Numbered from the stretch's first letter, positions 43,357 to 56,600 are shown. The stretch is 64,000 bases of DNA from Phallusia mammillata (GCA_003260075.1 QLIY01000332.1:7556-71555), one strand, 5' to 3'. Notes: generated by a model from the letters alone, not told the origin. A program made the numbers and translations.

Positions 43357-46300
43357 CTATGCGTCGTTTGAACCTGAAGGTCCAGCCACAGTTCGATTTT
43401 CATCGTCACTTGCCGAGTCTTCGTCCGAGCTGTCATCACTGTCCGAGTCTCCCTCTTCCTTCTTGGCCTTCCACATCTTTGCCATTGCGAGCAACTTAAG
43501 GTTGGGCTGGGCTTCTTCCTCTTCGGGAAAGATGTAATCGTAATACTCTTCCCATCCGGCATCAATCTGTACAGCATGTAATTGCTATGTCATATCTCTG
43601 CAGTTTACAAAGTTTCATGCCCGCCTAAACTTATAAACTGACAATCACCAAACGTTTCGTTTTACAATACACACTTATAGACAAATAGGTTTGTGAGCCA
43701 GAATGCAAGTAAGCCACATTGCTCCGTGTTAGGGTGCGGCAACCTCTTGTACGCGTGCCAAAGTTATGGTGTCCTACTAGTCCTACACACTATTGCACAC
43801 AACGAAGTTGGCACTCCAAGCCATTATTTTTTCACATGACAATTGACTTGGCGCAGTCGTTCATAATATTGGCCCTACTTATTATTTAGATAGTATTCAG
43901 TGTGTATTACAGCGGGGGTTCAACAGTACATTTTACAACCGACCAATCTGGTTTTCTTTGGAGTAAATGATTAGCTAACGACGTAAGGCTGGCTGACTAA
44001 AGGTATTTCATGAGGTAAAGGTTCGACAAAGAGGACCTTGAAGATTTTGTGACACCAAGCAGTTTTCGTAAACATTTTCACCCTTCTTACCCCTCCTTCG
44101 GTAGTAACTTTTCTTCGCTTTTTCACTCGCTTTGGCATAAGTCGGTTGATTTGGTTTTGTGATGTCTCGTCTCCGTGTTCCGTCTACAAATAAACGGCAC
44201 AAAAAAGTCATTTTAACAGATAAACGACGATAGGTGCCAACAAATTTTAAATTTCAGAACATTCGTGTGTACTTGGGACCTAAAATGGCAACATTTCAAC
44301 AACAACAATTAGTCAAAAAGCTTAAATGTGGTGAACACATTTTGTGGAAAACAATTTTACCACGAAGCATTCACTGCATAAAGTTGTACGTGTTTAGTGT
44401 TTCTATTATTCATTCCAGTTTCAACAAAAAAAATTTGTGAATTATTTCTGTTTAATCTTCAAATGAAAGGCATTCAGACATTAAATTAAACAGCAAAAAG
44501 CTTAAAAAAGACATCCTTCGAACCGGATTCGAACCAGTGACCTATGGATTTCTGAGGTTTAACCCGCTACAGTCCACCGCTCTACCAACTGAGCTATCGA
44601 AGGAGCCGACGTCGATGCAACAAAACAGCCACTACATTCCCTCGCGCGCGAAAGTGAGAGGGAGAGGGAAAAAAGAATTCCCTTTTTTGTTTTTCTCTCT
44701 AGTCTAGTCTAATGTAAATAGCAGACAAGCGAAGGCACTTACAAAAAGGCGTATGGAAGTAATGATTGGTTAATAAAAAGGCAGTTTATTTATTTTTTAA
44801 TTTTGCATGATTAAACATGCAATGCTCTGGAAAACTTACATAGTACATTTATGATAGTTCCGTACAAGGATTAGAGGTAGCCAGTGTATTTACAGTGACT
44901 ACATCTAGGCTGCATGTATTAAAAAACTGACCTCGAATTTTTTCCAAGCTTCCAAAAGCATGAGTCGTTCTTCTTTTGCTTCGCTGTTCTTCAAAGACGA
45001 ATTCGCTTTTTTGTAAACTTCCCTACAAAATAATGCCAAATAAAGCTAAAAAATGCGTATATTTCCAACGTTTTAAAAAACCATTATTTGTTTTCTTACG
45101 TGCGATAAACATTGAAGTATGACATTCGTCCAGCGGACAGTATGTCAGTTTTCGCAAAGACCTATCTTTCGCAAGGTGGTAACAGAGAGTGTATTTTTTA
45201 CGGAAAGTGGAATATTCTACTTGACTTGGCATTTTAAGTGTTGATTTATCTTTTAAATGTCAACGGTTGTGGTCCACTGCCACAACCGAAAACTTTTGCA
45301 TTGTGTTCTTGTCGCCAAAACCAGACGACTAAACACGTTTGGAAAACCATCACTTTCCGTGAACCGATTGCGGCAGTAAGCGACCCCTGCAAGAGTCAAA
45401 ATGTTGCCAATACCACCCTTGACATGCATTACAACAGTATTTCAATAGTTTTACCTAAAACAATCAGGAAAGGAAACCGAAAGCAACTAGACGACTAGAG
45501 AACGACTCTTTCGGGTGTAGTTTTCTATTTCACATCACAAGAAAAAATGACGTCACTCCCAATGACATCACGCACCTGGCTCTGTTGAAAGCGCTATTGT
45601 CGCTCCCGGTTGCTTCGAAGGTTGCATAACTGAGCCATACTTTGATATGTTGAGTTCGGTCAAGCAGGCGTTCGTACAATTTACGTGCGTTGTCTTTTTC
45701 GTCTTGCTCCAACTCGAAATCAATGTAGGCTTTCCACAAAAGCTGTTAAGGTACAATATCTTTTGTGTATCTATTTGGGTTGTTTCTTTATGTTTATGGC
45801 GATAATGGCCGCTTAAGAGTAATATGTGGCGAAATTATAGGTATTTAAAAAGGGGATGCCGTCTTAAGTTCCAAACCATGTGCTCTTGGGCACGAAAAAC
45901 GATTTTTAATTCCTAGCCGTAATAAAACGTTGTTTAAACTTAAGTGTAAATTAAAAACTTTAAAATAGTGAAGGAAACAACGTTAAACTATTAGAATTAA
46001 ATTCTGCCATAATTGCCTATATATGTCTTTGTATTCTAAGCTCGTATAATTGGGCGAAGTTTGACTTTAAATTAAAAACAAAACTTGTATTCAAACATCA
46101 CACATACTCCACAGTAACACACAACCGTAAACCACAATCAATCAATGTAACCAACAACTAACCCACCTCCGGCATGTCGAGTCTTGGTTGGTCGACGGCA
46201 ATCTCATATATGGCTCGAGCTCGATCCACGTCACCTAGCAACGTTTCAAGTTCGGCAAACCGGCACCACGTTGTGCAGTTATCGGATGCAGTCTCCAGAA

Positions 46301-49300
46301 ATCGTTCGTAGAGAATCCGACATCGGTCAAACTCCCGAAGTTGCAATTCGAGTTCAATGTACTGGCGAAATAGCTTGTCTTTTGGACATTTGCCGATAGC
46401 CACTCCCTGCAAAACAAACACATAAACGTCAAAACATCCACCAATTGCATCGTATAGACTATAGACACCACGACGAATTAATATCCAACAAATTTGTCAT
46501 TTAACTGATGTGATGCTAAAGCAAATTCTAGTTGTTTTTCATAAACTTGTAAACAACTTGTATTTTTCTCAGCATGCTTGTAGAATTTTGTATCTCTTAA
46601 GGATCATTGCACGATTTAAGGCGATTAATTTACATGCTTTAATTCCATTTTTTCAATACAACAAAGATGTTGTGACCAATCCTTATACAGCTATGTAAAA
46701 GTCCAACCCTATACTTTGAGCGAGAAACACCAAAAAGGGCTACAATAAGAGGACAATACAAAAAGGGTCCGTTGTCACGAGGAACCAATAAAAAATCCCA
46801 ACTAAAAACATTAAAAGTGTCGGACTGTTTACTGACTTACAAATATTTTTCTTGCTTGTGTCACATCCTTCTGGCGAATCTCAAAGTGGGCGAACATGAT
46901 CCAGATTTTGGCAAATGTGAACTTGCGATGTGGTATGACGTCAAGACACGCCTTGTACACGTCACGGGCTCGTTCCATGTCCTGCACATAAAACATAAAA
47001 AAGTGACACAATATATTTTCGTTTTAATTTGCTTTTAAACAAACACCCAATATAGCGTGGTCCAAGGGCCGATTGTTGCCCACGAGATACTTTTTGGCCA
47101 ACAAAAAAATAAGACATTTTACAGACAACGATATTTTTGGTTTTTAATGTCCTAAAATGGAGGAATTAAATCACAGAAAATACTGTAAAATATTTCATTG
47201 TGCGGCATGACGAGGTTTTGTTATGTGTAATTAGGAGCTGTTTATGCGTAAACTAACTAGTTAGGCATTTTTGCCCTTTCTTCGAAGAAACTGAAAGTTT
47301 GTGCTACTTGCATAAAGTTGATGTAAAAACTATATGCAAAAGAAAAATATATATTTATTGAAAACGGTGGATAGAAAAAGAAATAATTGTTCACATATAG
47401 AGTCATGTTTAATAAAAAGAGGAAAGCTTACCCAAGAATTAACTTACCCAAGTTTGAATCGCAGATTTGCAAAGCGAATACAGAGTAACAAAAATCGTTA
47501 AGTGGCATAGACTTTTGAAATCCAACACAACTGACCTTGCTTTCTAGTTCCTCGTACAACGCGTAGTTAATCCACAAGTAGATATAGCGCCTCCAGTGTC
47601 GCTTCTGCGTCACAAGTGGAATGTTCGAGATTGCACGTTCGTAAACTTCACGCGTCGATTCAACGTCCCCCTCATCTTCCGAAAGACGCAAATAATCGAA
47701 CCACGCATCGTAGTTATGTGGATTTGCCTAAAATGGTCGAGATTAAGTTGTTGTTTTTACAAAATACGGTATAAAATCAACAACAGTAATATAAGATTCG
47801 GTACTGGTATGATTTTAAACATTTTTCGTGCCCACTTTGTTAAAAAAAATAAACTGAGAGTGTTTAAATTGAGCAGTATCGTAACGTTCAAACGCAAATA
47901 AAATATTTTTGTAATGATCGATATTAAGTCATATGAGCTGATGAAGATGTGGTATAAATTCAACACAAGTAAAAATAAATTTCTACTGATGGCACAGTTT
48001 TGCAAACGTGTTCTGTGACTGCTTTGTAAACACACAAAAATGTAACCAAGCCATTTCTTTTCTTTACATTTTCGTTTGACAAATTAGTGCTTTATAAAAT
48101 TATAGGGTCATTGTGCGTCATCAACTTTTGGTATTCTACGAATGGTATTCAAGGCAAATTTTTAATTTCATACCTTCACTTCCTCTTCATACTGAAACTT
48201 CCTTTTACTGACGATCACATTTTCGATGCCTGATCGGTTTCCGAACTTTTTCTCGAAAATTGTGTACGCTTTGAAAAGGTCTCCGGCTAATTGTTTGTCA
48301 ATTCGGTCGATGGCATATTTGTAAATCACACGAGCTCTTTCATACTGCAACCGAAAAGTAAATATATTTGTCATTATACCATTAAAGCTACAAACCACTG
48401 AGGTACTAACACAGTCAGCATGACTCAACAGAACTTCGGGACAGTCTGAACGCATTAAGCAAGCACACAGACCCAAATCACGCGCACAGTCACCACAAAC
48501 GTAAGTTGACTGGCTGTGGAGTGTTATATATATCGAGCGCGAATTAGTATTTGTGCCTAGATGATCCTCAGTGGTCTGGGGTGCAGGCTTCAAACCTGTA
48601 GCTGATTAGCGTCAGAGTGGTTCAATTCCACCTTCTGGGCGTGATTAAATAGTTTTTAAAAATTGCCCTGGAAATATCACGAATTAAGAGAAATCATGGT
48701 AGTTTTAAAATACACGCTGAAAATCTCGCGAATTAGGACAATTTATGAAAGATGGGAAATCCCCAGAAAAGAAACTGAAATCACAAATGTGTGAGTGTTG
48801 TGCCCTTTTATTATCAACAAGCATTCGGAATACAAGTTGTAAAGCCGTTAAAAACAAATTTGGGCGCAATTTGTTTGAAATCTGTGACAAAAAGTTGTGT
48901 TGACTCTACCTCTCCTTTTGTTATGTGTTTATGTTGTGCAGTTACGCATTACAGTCATGCACATGTTTGGAAAGTTACCTCTTTTTGTCTTTCTTCAAAT
49001 CTTGCAAAGTTGACGAACAGATTTGGTTCCATGTGGTCTTCTCCATAAAATTCCACAGCTCTTTCGAAAACCTGTCGTCCTTTAATTATGTATCCAAACC
49101 GCTCCTCAAACCGAGCATATTTCACCCAGTTTTTAATATCAGGATGAATATAGACAAGTGAACATAATGGTCAAGGAACTAACATCCCAACTTAGTTAGA
49201 GTTCAAACAGTAAATTAACACATTAAACAATTGTAACACAGATTATTTCTGTTGAGCGCTTTCCCATAAATTGGTACTTAGTTGCTTTTTTGCACAGGGA

Positions 49301-51365
49301 TTGTGAACCCTTAGTTTATCATGAAAAATTTGGTTAATAGCATAGCTTGGTAACTAGTCAGTGTACACCCAGTAACTAACACAAATCAATGTGAGGTGTT
49401 AAAGGATATATTTTTCATGGACTTGTCTAGCCCTCTCAACTTCCTTGTATCTCAATTCAAAGTTAATGTAGGAATGCCAGGCTTGCTCATCAGGTTCCCA
49501 CTCCATCCAACGTTCGAACACTTGCCGGCATCCAGCCACGTTTCCAACCATCTCCTCCATATATGCATACTTGTACCTGAATACAAGAAAATTCTCAACA
49601 CTTTTTCTTACATTTATTCTTGGTTTCCCAAGCTTAGATGTAAAAATCTTGAGTAAGAAGGTGCCTTGAACAGTTTTTGACAATTAAATTAGTCAGTAAC
49701 GGTTTGGGCATTGCAGTTAAAAATTGATGTTTTGTAAAAGTGTATTACTTTTATGAAAGAAATCTTTACATATATACAGTTAATCTCTGTTAAACCGAAT
49801 TCAGACAATCCGGATCTTCACCTAATTAGGACAAAACTAGAGGTACAAATAGTTTGTGATGCAGAAGTAATTGACATAGGTTAATCCAGATCACCAATCT
49901 AATCCAGATAAGTTTTTTGGTATCTGTATACCACATTTGCCCATCAACAACTAAAATCATATGATGATTCTCTCAAATAACTTAAATATCTGTGTGTGGT
50001 TGGATAAATATGTTAATTGTTTTTTTATGAAAGAATTGTATGTAATGAGATTGGTGACAATTTTTTGATGTATACAAATTTTAAACACCACCCTACCAGA
50101 ATTGATTAGCTCTTGGCAGGATAGTAACAGCACGATCCCAGATGTTTCTAGCATGGTTTATTTGTTTGTTTCTCATTTCCATTTCTGCATACTTCAACCA
50201 GAGGGGTATGCACCGATGTGCCACATCAATTCCTCTTTCATACACAGAACGAGCTCTATAAAGAAAATTTTGCAGTCGGTTGCAATGTAATATATTTACC
50301 ATAAGTCAATCCTAGTTTTGTGATATATTTTAAACTCAACTAAATGGTTGCTGAAAAAAATCCTTATCCTTAAGAAAAAAGGAAAAAAAAACAGACCTTT
50401 GGAAGAAAATTTTGCAGTCGGTTGCAATGTGATAACTCTAACATAAAATCAACATAAATTCAAGCATTATTTTGCCAAAATTCTTGTAAATGCCACTAAA
50501 ATGGCTGCTAACAAATTACTCAAAAAATTTAATTATTTCACAAAAAAATAGAAACATATAACAGACCTTTGAATTTCCTTCATGCTATCTTCAAACGCTG
50601 CATATTTAATCCAGTTTTGAATGGAGGATTTGTTTTTTCTTAACAGGTCTTCAAAACCCTAAACATGTTAAATGTACATGAGTTTTAAGGTGTACTTTTA
50701 AATGATTTCTTTTTGTTACCTTTCTTTTCTTCAACTTGTATTCCTCTAGTTCTTGTGGATCAGTTATTTTTCGTTTGGGTGGCTGAAGAAAGACAAGAAA
50801 TGACAACAACATTTAACTTAAACTATTTCAGAAATATTGAGGCATTAAAGACTAAACACAAATGCTGTTGGACTAACATCAGTTCCGCTCATAATTGTGT
50901 AACAGAATCGTGATAGTGTTTTACAAAAGCAGTGCAGTTGTAACATTAAGGGAAGCATTTGCCTTGATATGATATGAAAAGGAAAAAAAATCACAATCAC
51001 AATACTACACATAACATATTTACTGGGGGTAAAAGTTCCAATTCACGTTCTTTCGCTTCACGCAAAAGCTGTTCGGCTGTGATTTGAACAGGGGCAGGTG
51101 CTTTGTTGTTGACCTAAAAAACACAAATAAAAGAATAAGTTTTGCACAATTTGGGGCTGTACAAATTACCTTTTATACTACTTTTGTAGATTATTAAGTT
51201 AAAAAAGACAAAAACAACACATATGACACAATTACTTGAACTATATTTAAATGAAACTTTTTTAGTCATATCACCTATCAAATGTGCTGCATGTAATGTA
51301 CATACTACATACCATACCTTTGCAATTTTTGGCATTTTTGTCTTGCCTCCCATTGTGTGCTCCAT
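43357..51365 (-). CDS. CRNKL1: CRNKL1, Crooked neck-like splicing factor
   Basis: Scaffold of the Prp19-associated spliceosome complex, built from HAT repeats. Fifteen in-phase exons: 51318-51365, 51024-51113, 50720-50782, 50567-50658, 50097-50255, 49410-49576, 48979-49157, 48174-48344, 47536-47727, 46841-46981, 46167-46406, 45576-45742, 44932-45022, 44091-44183, 43357-43566. They give 700 residues (human short form 687). An in-frame ATG 12 nt downstream (51353) may be the true start. Markers: [37 protein letters not shown], then [46 protein letters not shown] and [16 protein letters not shown]. The intron 49158-49409 has AT-AC ends (listed separately). Two tRNA genes lie in its introns. Apart from the AT-AC intron, the other junctions are GT-AG. 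Confidence 0.96.
44514..44603 (-). tRNA. tRNA-Tyr (GTA anticodon) with a 17-nt intron
   Basis: On the minus strand the gene starts CCTTCGATAGCTCAGTTGG (A box) and has a T arm GGTTCGAATCC. It closes with TCGAAGG plus discriminator A. The anticodon stem TGGA/TCCA encloses loop C-T-G-T-A-G...A, with anticodon GTA complementary to 44568-44570. A 17-nt intron (CGGGTTAAACCTCAGAA) follows the base 3' to the anticodon, the canonical position and a conserved feature of eukaryotic tRNA-Tyr. It lies in the CRNKL1 intron between exons 13 and 14. Confidence 0.95.
48525..48532 (+). promoter_or_regulatory. TATA element upstream of tRNA-Sec
   Basis: TATATATA centred about 27 bp before the tRNA-Sec gene. Selenocysteine tRNA genes are known to use an upstream TATA box and proximal element rather than only internal boxes. 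The position fits. Confidence 0.6.
48555..48641 (+). tRNA. Selenocysteine tRNA (TCA anticodon)
   Basis: 87 nt. It opens GCCTAGATGATCCTCAGTGG and carries GGTCTGGGGTGCAGGCTTCA, with anticodon TCA in the loop CTTCAAA. A long variable arm follows (GTAGCTGATTAGCGTCAGAG), then the T arm GGTTCAATTCC, and it ends CTGGGCG. It is nearly identical to vertebrate tRNA-Sec. The extended acceptor and long D stem set it apart from tRNA-Ser. It lies in the CRNKL1 intron between exons 7 and 8, on the opposite strand. Confidence 0.96.
49158..49409 (-). other. U12-type AT-AC intron of CRNKL1
   Basis: On the gene's strand the intron starts ATATCCTTT, the U12 donor consensus, and ends TTCAC. TTCCTTGAC at 49178-49170 matches the U12 branch site, and its branch A is about 13 nt before the acceptor. 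Joining here yields [14 protein letters not shown], the equivalent of YERFVLVHPDVKNW in vertebrates. No GT-AG pair keeps the frame: reading back from the downstream exon, an in-frame TGA appears before any AG. Confidence 0.9.
49778..49920. mobile_element. Mariner/Tigger-like MITE remnant
   Basis: TACAGTTAATCTCTGTTAAA at the left, interior ATCCGGATCTTCACCTAATT, and right end near CTAATCCAGATAAG resemble the element at 11632-11792. The right inverted repeat is incomplete. It lies in the CRNKL1 intron 49577-50096. Confidence 0.55.
50256..50566 (-). repeat. Tandemly duplicated intron sequence in CRNKL1
   Basis: The acceptor-side segment AAGAAAATTTTGCAGTCGG then TTGCAATGT occurs at ~50261-50287 and again at ~50403-50430. 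The second copy is preceded by ACAGACCTTTGG, a copy of the real donor region at 50561-50572. The intron thus looks duplicated head to tail, with a tiny remnant between the extra donor and acceptor copies. Confidence 0.65.
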
Positions 51366-53603
51366 TTTTAGGCTCTTTTTGTTGCCACTCCAGTATTCCA
51401 AATAGCAAAAAACCTAATGAAGCTATAAAAACAAACTTTTCACACATAGTTGTTGTACAAATAGGTCACATATTATTTGAAACAAACAGAAATTGAATTA
51501 ACACCATTCTGTTAATCTACCCTAAAATTTTATATCGCAACACATCATACCAACTTCTCTTCAAAATAAAAATTATGCATGTTTTTTACTTGGTTTTGGC
51601 TTATGGGACATTAACAAACATTTATACTTATATGCGATTTTTAATGACGAAAATTAAAAAATGAATTTCTTTGAAACAGCGTTGTGGGAAACTTAGGGAG
51701 TTTCCCCTTTTCTACCGATTTTCAAATTGATGGGTGGCGCTAAAGCCAAAAGTTGTGTCGAATATTGCTTTTGTAACACACAAAAGTTTTATTGGTCAAA
51801 CATACATTACGCCGGGGATGTGCCACCTTGAACACTGATTGGCCAAATGTAATTAACAAAACTAGGCCAAGAACCGCACCTTTACATGGCAGGAGTTTTC
51901 TTCATGGGCTTAGGCTACTGAGTCCTGTAACCTGTTCCTATTTCAAAAAGCCACCAGTAAAAGTGGCAAGTTTATCTGTAATAAAAGGCCCAGATAATAG
52001 CCCTGGGGGCATATAAAAGCTCAAAAACAAACGAAAATTGCAATAGCTCGCTGGCGCAATTGGTTCCACCCAGTGCTGGATTAACCATTAGGCAAAATAG
52101 GCACAAGCCTACAGGCCAGTCAAACATCCAGGCCACTTTAAAATCAGGAGAAATTTAGTCATCATGTTTTTCAAAAACTAGTTAACGCGTTTTCAATCGC
52201 AAAAACGCGCAAAGTTGCTATTTAGTTAGGCATGTGAACAAGTTTTTGCACGGTAGGCTACTCTGTGTTATAGTTGCAACAACGATCTTTGTGACAATGA
52301 TGTGGCAACACTGATAATTCTAATTTTTTAGTTGGCAACCCTGATTTTCGGGCCACTTAAATGCAACACTGGTAATTCTAATTTGTTAGTTGGCAACCCT
52401 GATTTTCGGGCCACTTATAAAATGTGCCTACAGGCCAGAATACCCTTAATGCGACACTGGTTTCAGCCCTGTGGTACTTCTGTCAAATCAAGTTTTAACC
52501 TGAAAGGTTATCTTAATTGCTTTACAAGCGTGCTCATTTTTAATGTTGTGCTAAGTCAAATGTCCTTGTCGACAACGAAGACTTTGGATTTGAAACCAGC
52601 TGTTTTAAATAAACTAAAGTAAAATCCCTTTTCGCTTCACTACAAATGTACCATACTTTGGCAGTTGTACTGAACAGTTTAAGGCCCTTTCGTCGTCATT
52701 ATCGTAAAACATTATGCACCAAAACTTGACAAAGTTTACGTTTGGTCATGTGGTAAAAACACAGCTAATATGAAAATGCGACGAATACAAAGCAAAGCTT
52801 GCAAAAAGCGGAAGACACTTAGGCGAAAACTGCAGTTAGGATACACAGTGAAATAAGCATCAGTATAAACTATAAACCAAATACATTCTAATGTAAGAAA
52901 TACTAATCATGAACAAATTTAAATCACACAAAAAGAGTCATAATCATAAACATTTTGACATACGGTAGACATTTTGACGCCATGTCCTTGGCTTTGTAAA
53001 TGGATACAAATTGATCACGTATTTAGCAATGAAGCACACATTAATTCAGAATATAAAATTACATTGCAATTGTAAAGGCGGTGTACTCGACATGCAGCAG
53101 CAACTCAAAATTTATAAATAGTCCCACATAACAAAGCGGGTTGAACAAAAACGGATAATTTTGAAGAATGTGGCACATACATTTGTTCACAAAATGGTGG
53201 TACAGTATTGTAAATCCACAAGACAATAGTGTTATTTCATATGTAAAATACAATACATGGATTGCGCATTATGATAGTAAGGAATGTCATGAACAATATT
53301 GGCTGTTGGAAGCATAAGACACAAAGATTACACACATAATGTCGGCGAGTAGGTATGTAGAAGAGAAAAATTAAACTCGAAACAATGGTGTTAAACCGTC
53401 TATATACACGCAAACAACAGAGCAGCGCAAACGATTGGATTTCATACCCCAACAAGGCGACATCACTCACGTATTCATTAACTGTTTTTAATGCACTCAA
53501 GCAGACTTTTGTGGAAAACATTGTGAAAAAGGCGTATTTTAATACAGCTGGTAGATTTTAGGGCAGTCGATATTTTGTTGCAATGCGCAGAATTAGTTTA
53601 ACT
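51366..53603. other. Intergenic region between CRNKL1 5' end and connexin 3' end
   Basis: No gene recognised. Apart from the element remnant at 52071-52459 the sequence is ordinary AT-rich DNA. It should include the CRNKL1 promoter and the connexin 3' UTR. Confidence 0.45.
52071..52459. mobile_element. Old hAT-like element with an internal ~58-bp duplication
   Basis: The ends CAGTGCTGGATTAA and TTAATGCGACACTG are imperfect inverted repeats. The flanks GTTCCACC and GTTTCAGC agree at 6 of 8 positions. Inside, TTAGTTGGCAACCCTGATTT then TCGGGCCACTTA occurs twice in tandem (about 52312-52369 and 52370-52418). CCTACAGGCCAG occurs near both ends. Confidence 0.55.
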
Positions 53604-56600
53604 TTACAAGTCGTAAAACCTATAATCGCTGTCCATTGTCCCGTGGTCTGATCCGTCATCTCCAACCCCATCAGCAAAACGTGGAAATGGACCAAGATCG
53701 GGAAATGTGTTTTGCATTCGTGCCCGTCGATAACCGTGCTGGCCGCGTTGTCTAAAAATATGTTGTTGCTGCTTGTGTATAAACTACAATTTTAGTGTTC
53801 GTTTTAAAGTTATTGCCCGTTGATGAGGTGTTTTAGAAAGACTGAGAATTGTTTAAACGGTTTACTATTCGCGTTATTGTTCAGAAAGCAGAAATACTGT
53901 ATCCTTTTGTTAAAATGTAAAACAGAAACCGTTTTTTTGCGTGTGTCTAAAAGTCAAATGTTAGGCTTTTGTTCATAGAATTTAAGTTTCAAAGATGTAA
54001 AACGTTTACGGTTCCCCAAGTTTCCAACCCTCGCGCGATAAACAAATTCTTTTTGCGGCATTTTGTCTGCTTCGTTTAATCCGCAAAACGGGGTTTCGCC
54101 ATAACCAACCCAGCTTTGCGCCCTATAAGCGGCATTTTCTCAGAATCCTGCTTGACCAGGCGTGAAAAACGTAACCACTGGCGTCTGGGGGCTCAACCGC
54201 CGTCAGTAGAATTTCCTGAACTGATTTGAGTCATAATAATTACCTGTCTATGATTATTTCCTCCATTGGAAGACGATCGCCATGTGGAACTTCCGTAGTT
54301 TTTGAACCGGAACAACACGTTCGTCGAACCCACTTTGAAATCAGCAAGTAAAGCTCTATAACGTTTAACAGCAAAGACACGAGGGACATGATGTACATGA
54401 ATCGCAGAAACAAAGTCTTCTCCTGTGATTACAAACAACAAAATATTTTTTTTAATTTTTTTTGCTTATCTGTTTAAATCGCTTTGAAGCAAAACCTATT
54501 TGTTTGACGTAAAAGCTACTTGATAACGACAAATTTCAGTCATTAAGTCAGTTATTTAAACTGGAAGGGAAAATGGAATGAGAGGTTTGTTTCCAGAACA
54601 CTTTTGGGCATTCCTTGTGGGTGTTATTCATTAAATCCGACATAGAAAGGAAGGGGTCATCTGATTTTTGACATTTTGCGACGAAAACAGAAAACCCTAA
54701 CGCATAATGTTCCAACTTTTTCTTCGTGCATTTACCAAAATGGAATGTATAGCCCACGTATTTACGCAACACTGATTTAGGTAGCGGCATTGAAACGCGA
54801 AATTACAGTTAAGCCCCAGGCACGCTACCACGCAATATTAAGTCAAAATTACATATGATAACCCTAATACTACAGTTCACATAAAAAAACATTCACGTAT
54901 GAGTGAAGAGTGATGTTGCCCAACCCAAAATCACGGCTAACAAAAGAATTGTACGGTTCGTCGGGGAATAAAAGTATCGGATGGTCACAGGGGCGTATAT
55001 TTTGGGTTTCTTACCGTTGGTCTTGATACGAAGCACTCTACGATCCTTGGACAGGGATAACCTTCACAAACGTACATTTCCGGAACGATGAAATTATACA
55101 TTCGATACTGTGGGCAAAAATACAAAAGCAATATTGAAATGTTGACTTGTAACTGCATGCATTTATACCGCAGTGAGTTTCCAATCGACTAGTCAAAAAT
55201 GGCCGCAAGATAATTCATGTAGAAAAGTTATTTAAATAGGCAAAATCGTTCAGCTCACAACTAACTCATAAACTCAATCCATCAACTATATATATACCAG
55301 AATGGTGACTTTTCTATATTTTGCCAATTTGTAAGTTCATAAACAAGCTTGAAAAAAAAACAATCATGTGTGTAGGTAAAACGGTGTGTACATAGGAAAT
55401 CGGTAAACAGCAAGATAGAGAACTAAATGGAAATGTATACGAAAGCCACCTTTCTAGTTCCCACTTGTTTTATTTGCACGAGTGTGTTTGTACCAATGTA
55501 GGTGAAGGTTGGCTGTGTAATTTCAAGTTACCTGCAGGTACAAGAATCCAACCTCAATGACCGTTCTAAGCACCGCTTGTGCTGCATAAGCCCGGACGAT
55601 GCCAGGGGTCTTTATCACTTCTGTTGTGCCTCCTTGTGCATAGACGGTCTTGCGTTCGGCCTTTACCGTTTTATCCCTATAAGCAGATAAACATTTGATT
55701 TTCGAACGTTATAAAGGAGACGAAATTCGATAATACGAGGCTGTTTTACACGGCTTGTCGTCGCTTATCGCTTTGAATAATGCATTTGAACACATTTTTA
55801 GAGAACCAAAATGTCTGTTAAAATCAATAACATTTTATACATTTGCAAGGTTTCGCATAAATCGTTGGAATTCAGCCTTCGTTATTTGTGAACCTAATTT
55901 TTAAAACAATCACGGCAAAGTATTATGACTGTCGTATGGTGCCTTATTGATACATTACACTGTTTGCCACCTACTTGTCTTCCACGTTTTTGATGCACTT
56001 TTTCAGTTCGTTTCTTATGCCAGCTGCGTGGTCTTCTTGTACTTTTGAAACATATTTTTCGTTCACATTAGAACCTGAATCAGAATCGGATTCGCTCGCT
56101 CGTTTTCCAGTGCCTAAAAACAATAGACAGGAACAGGGTTTTTTTAAGGTTTGGTTTGGGTGACCGCTAAGTAGTTTTAAGAGACCGCAAGTGTTTCATT
56201 TAAATACCAAAAAATAGCCATATTTGCTTAAACGAATTATTTATTAGGCTACTGGCAAATTTTGGGAAACCGCTGGAGAAATTTGACACCTTAAAAAAAC
56301 ACTGGACAGGAATTGTAATTAACATAATCTCAAAGGTCGTTAAAATCCATGCAAAAAAAATGACAAATTGATTTTCAAGTCATACAATTCAAACCCGAAA
56401 GATTGCACAGGACATTCGATTCCGTATCCTATTATTTGAATCGTTCCATCCATTTTGTTTAACAATGTGCGCTTTTCACAATCGTTTTGACTTAGTAGTT
56501 GAATTTGCTACTTACTCGATATCGTTATCTTCACACCGTTTCGAATGACTTCCTCATAATCCGGAGGTCCCCGTCCGTTCATTTCTTTTTCTTTCTCACT

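Noticed and set aside
43293..43577. Open frame on the minus strand at the CRNKL1 end
   Set aside because: It is a shifted frame of the true last exon, which reads [18 protein letters not shown] and stops at 43357-43359.
44008..44211. Open frame [16 protein letters not shown] on the minus strand
   Set aside because: It is a shifted frame. The correct one for the CRNKL1 exon 44091-44183 reads [19 protein letters not shown] and continues the family sequence.
48705..49140. Cis GT-AG splicing for the CRNKL1 intron before HPDIKNW
   Set aside because: No AG acceptor lies between the in-frame TGA upstream and the conserved coding start. AT-AC joining solves this.
52040..52070. tRNA-like A-box (TAGCTCGCTGGCGCAATTGG) next to the hAT-like remnant
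   Set aside because: No B box or acceptor stem was found after removing the element. It may be a decayed tRNA or SINE head but is not supportable.
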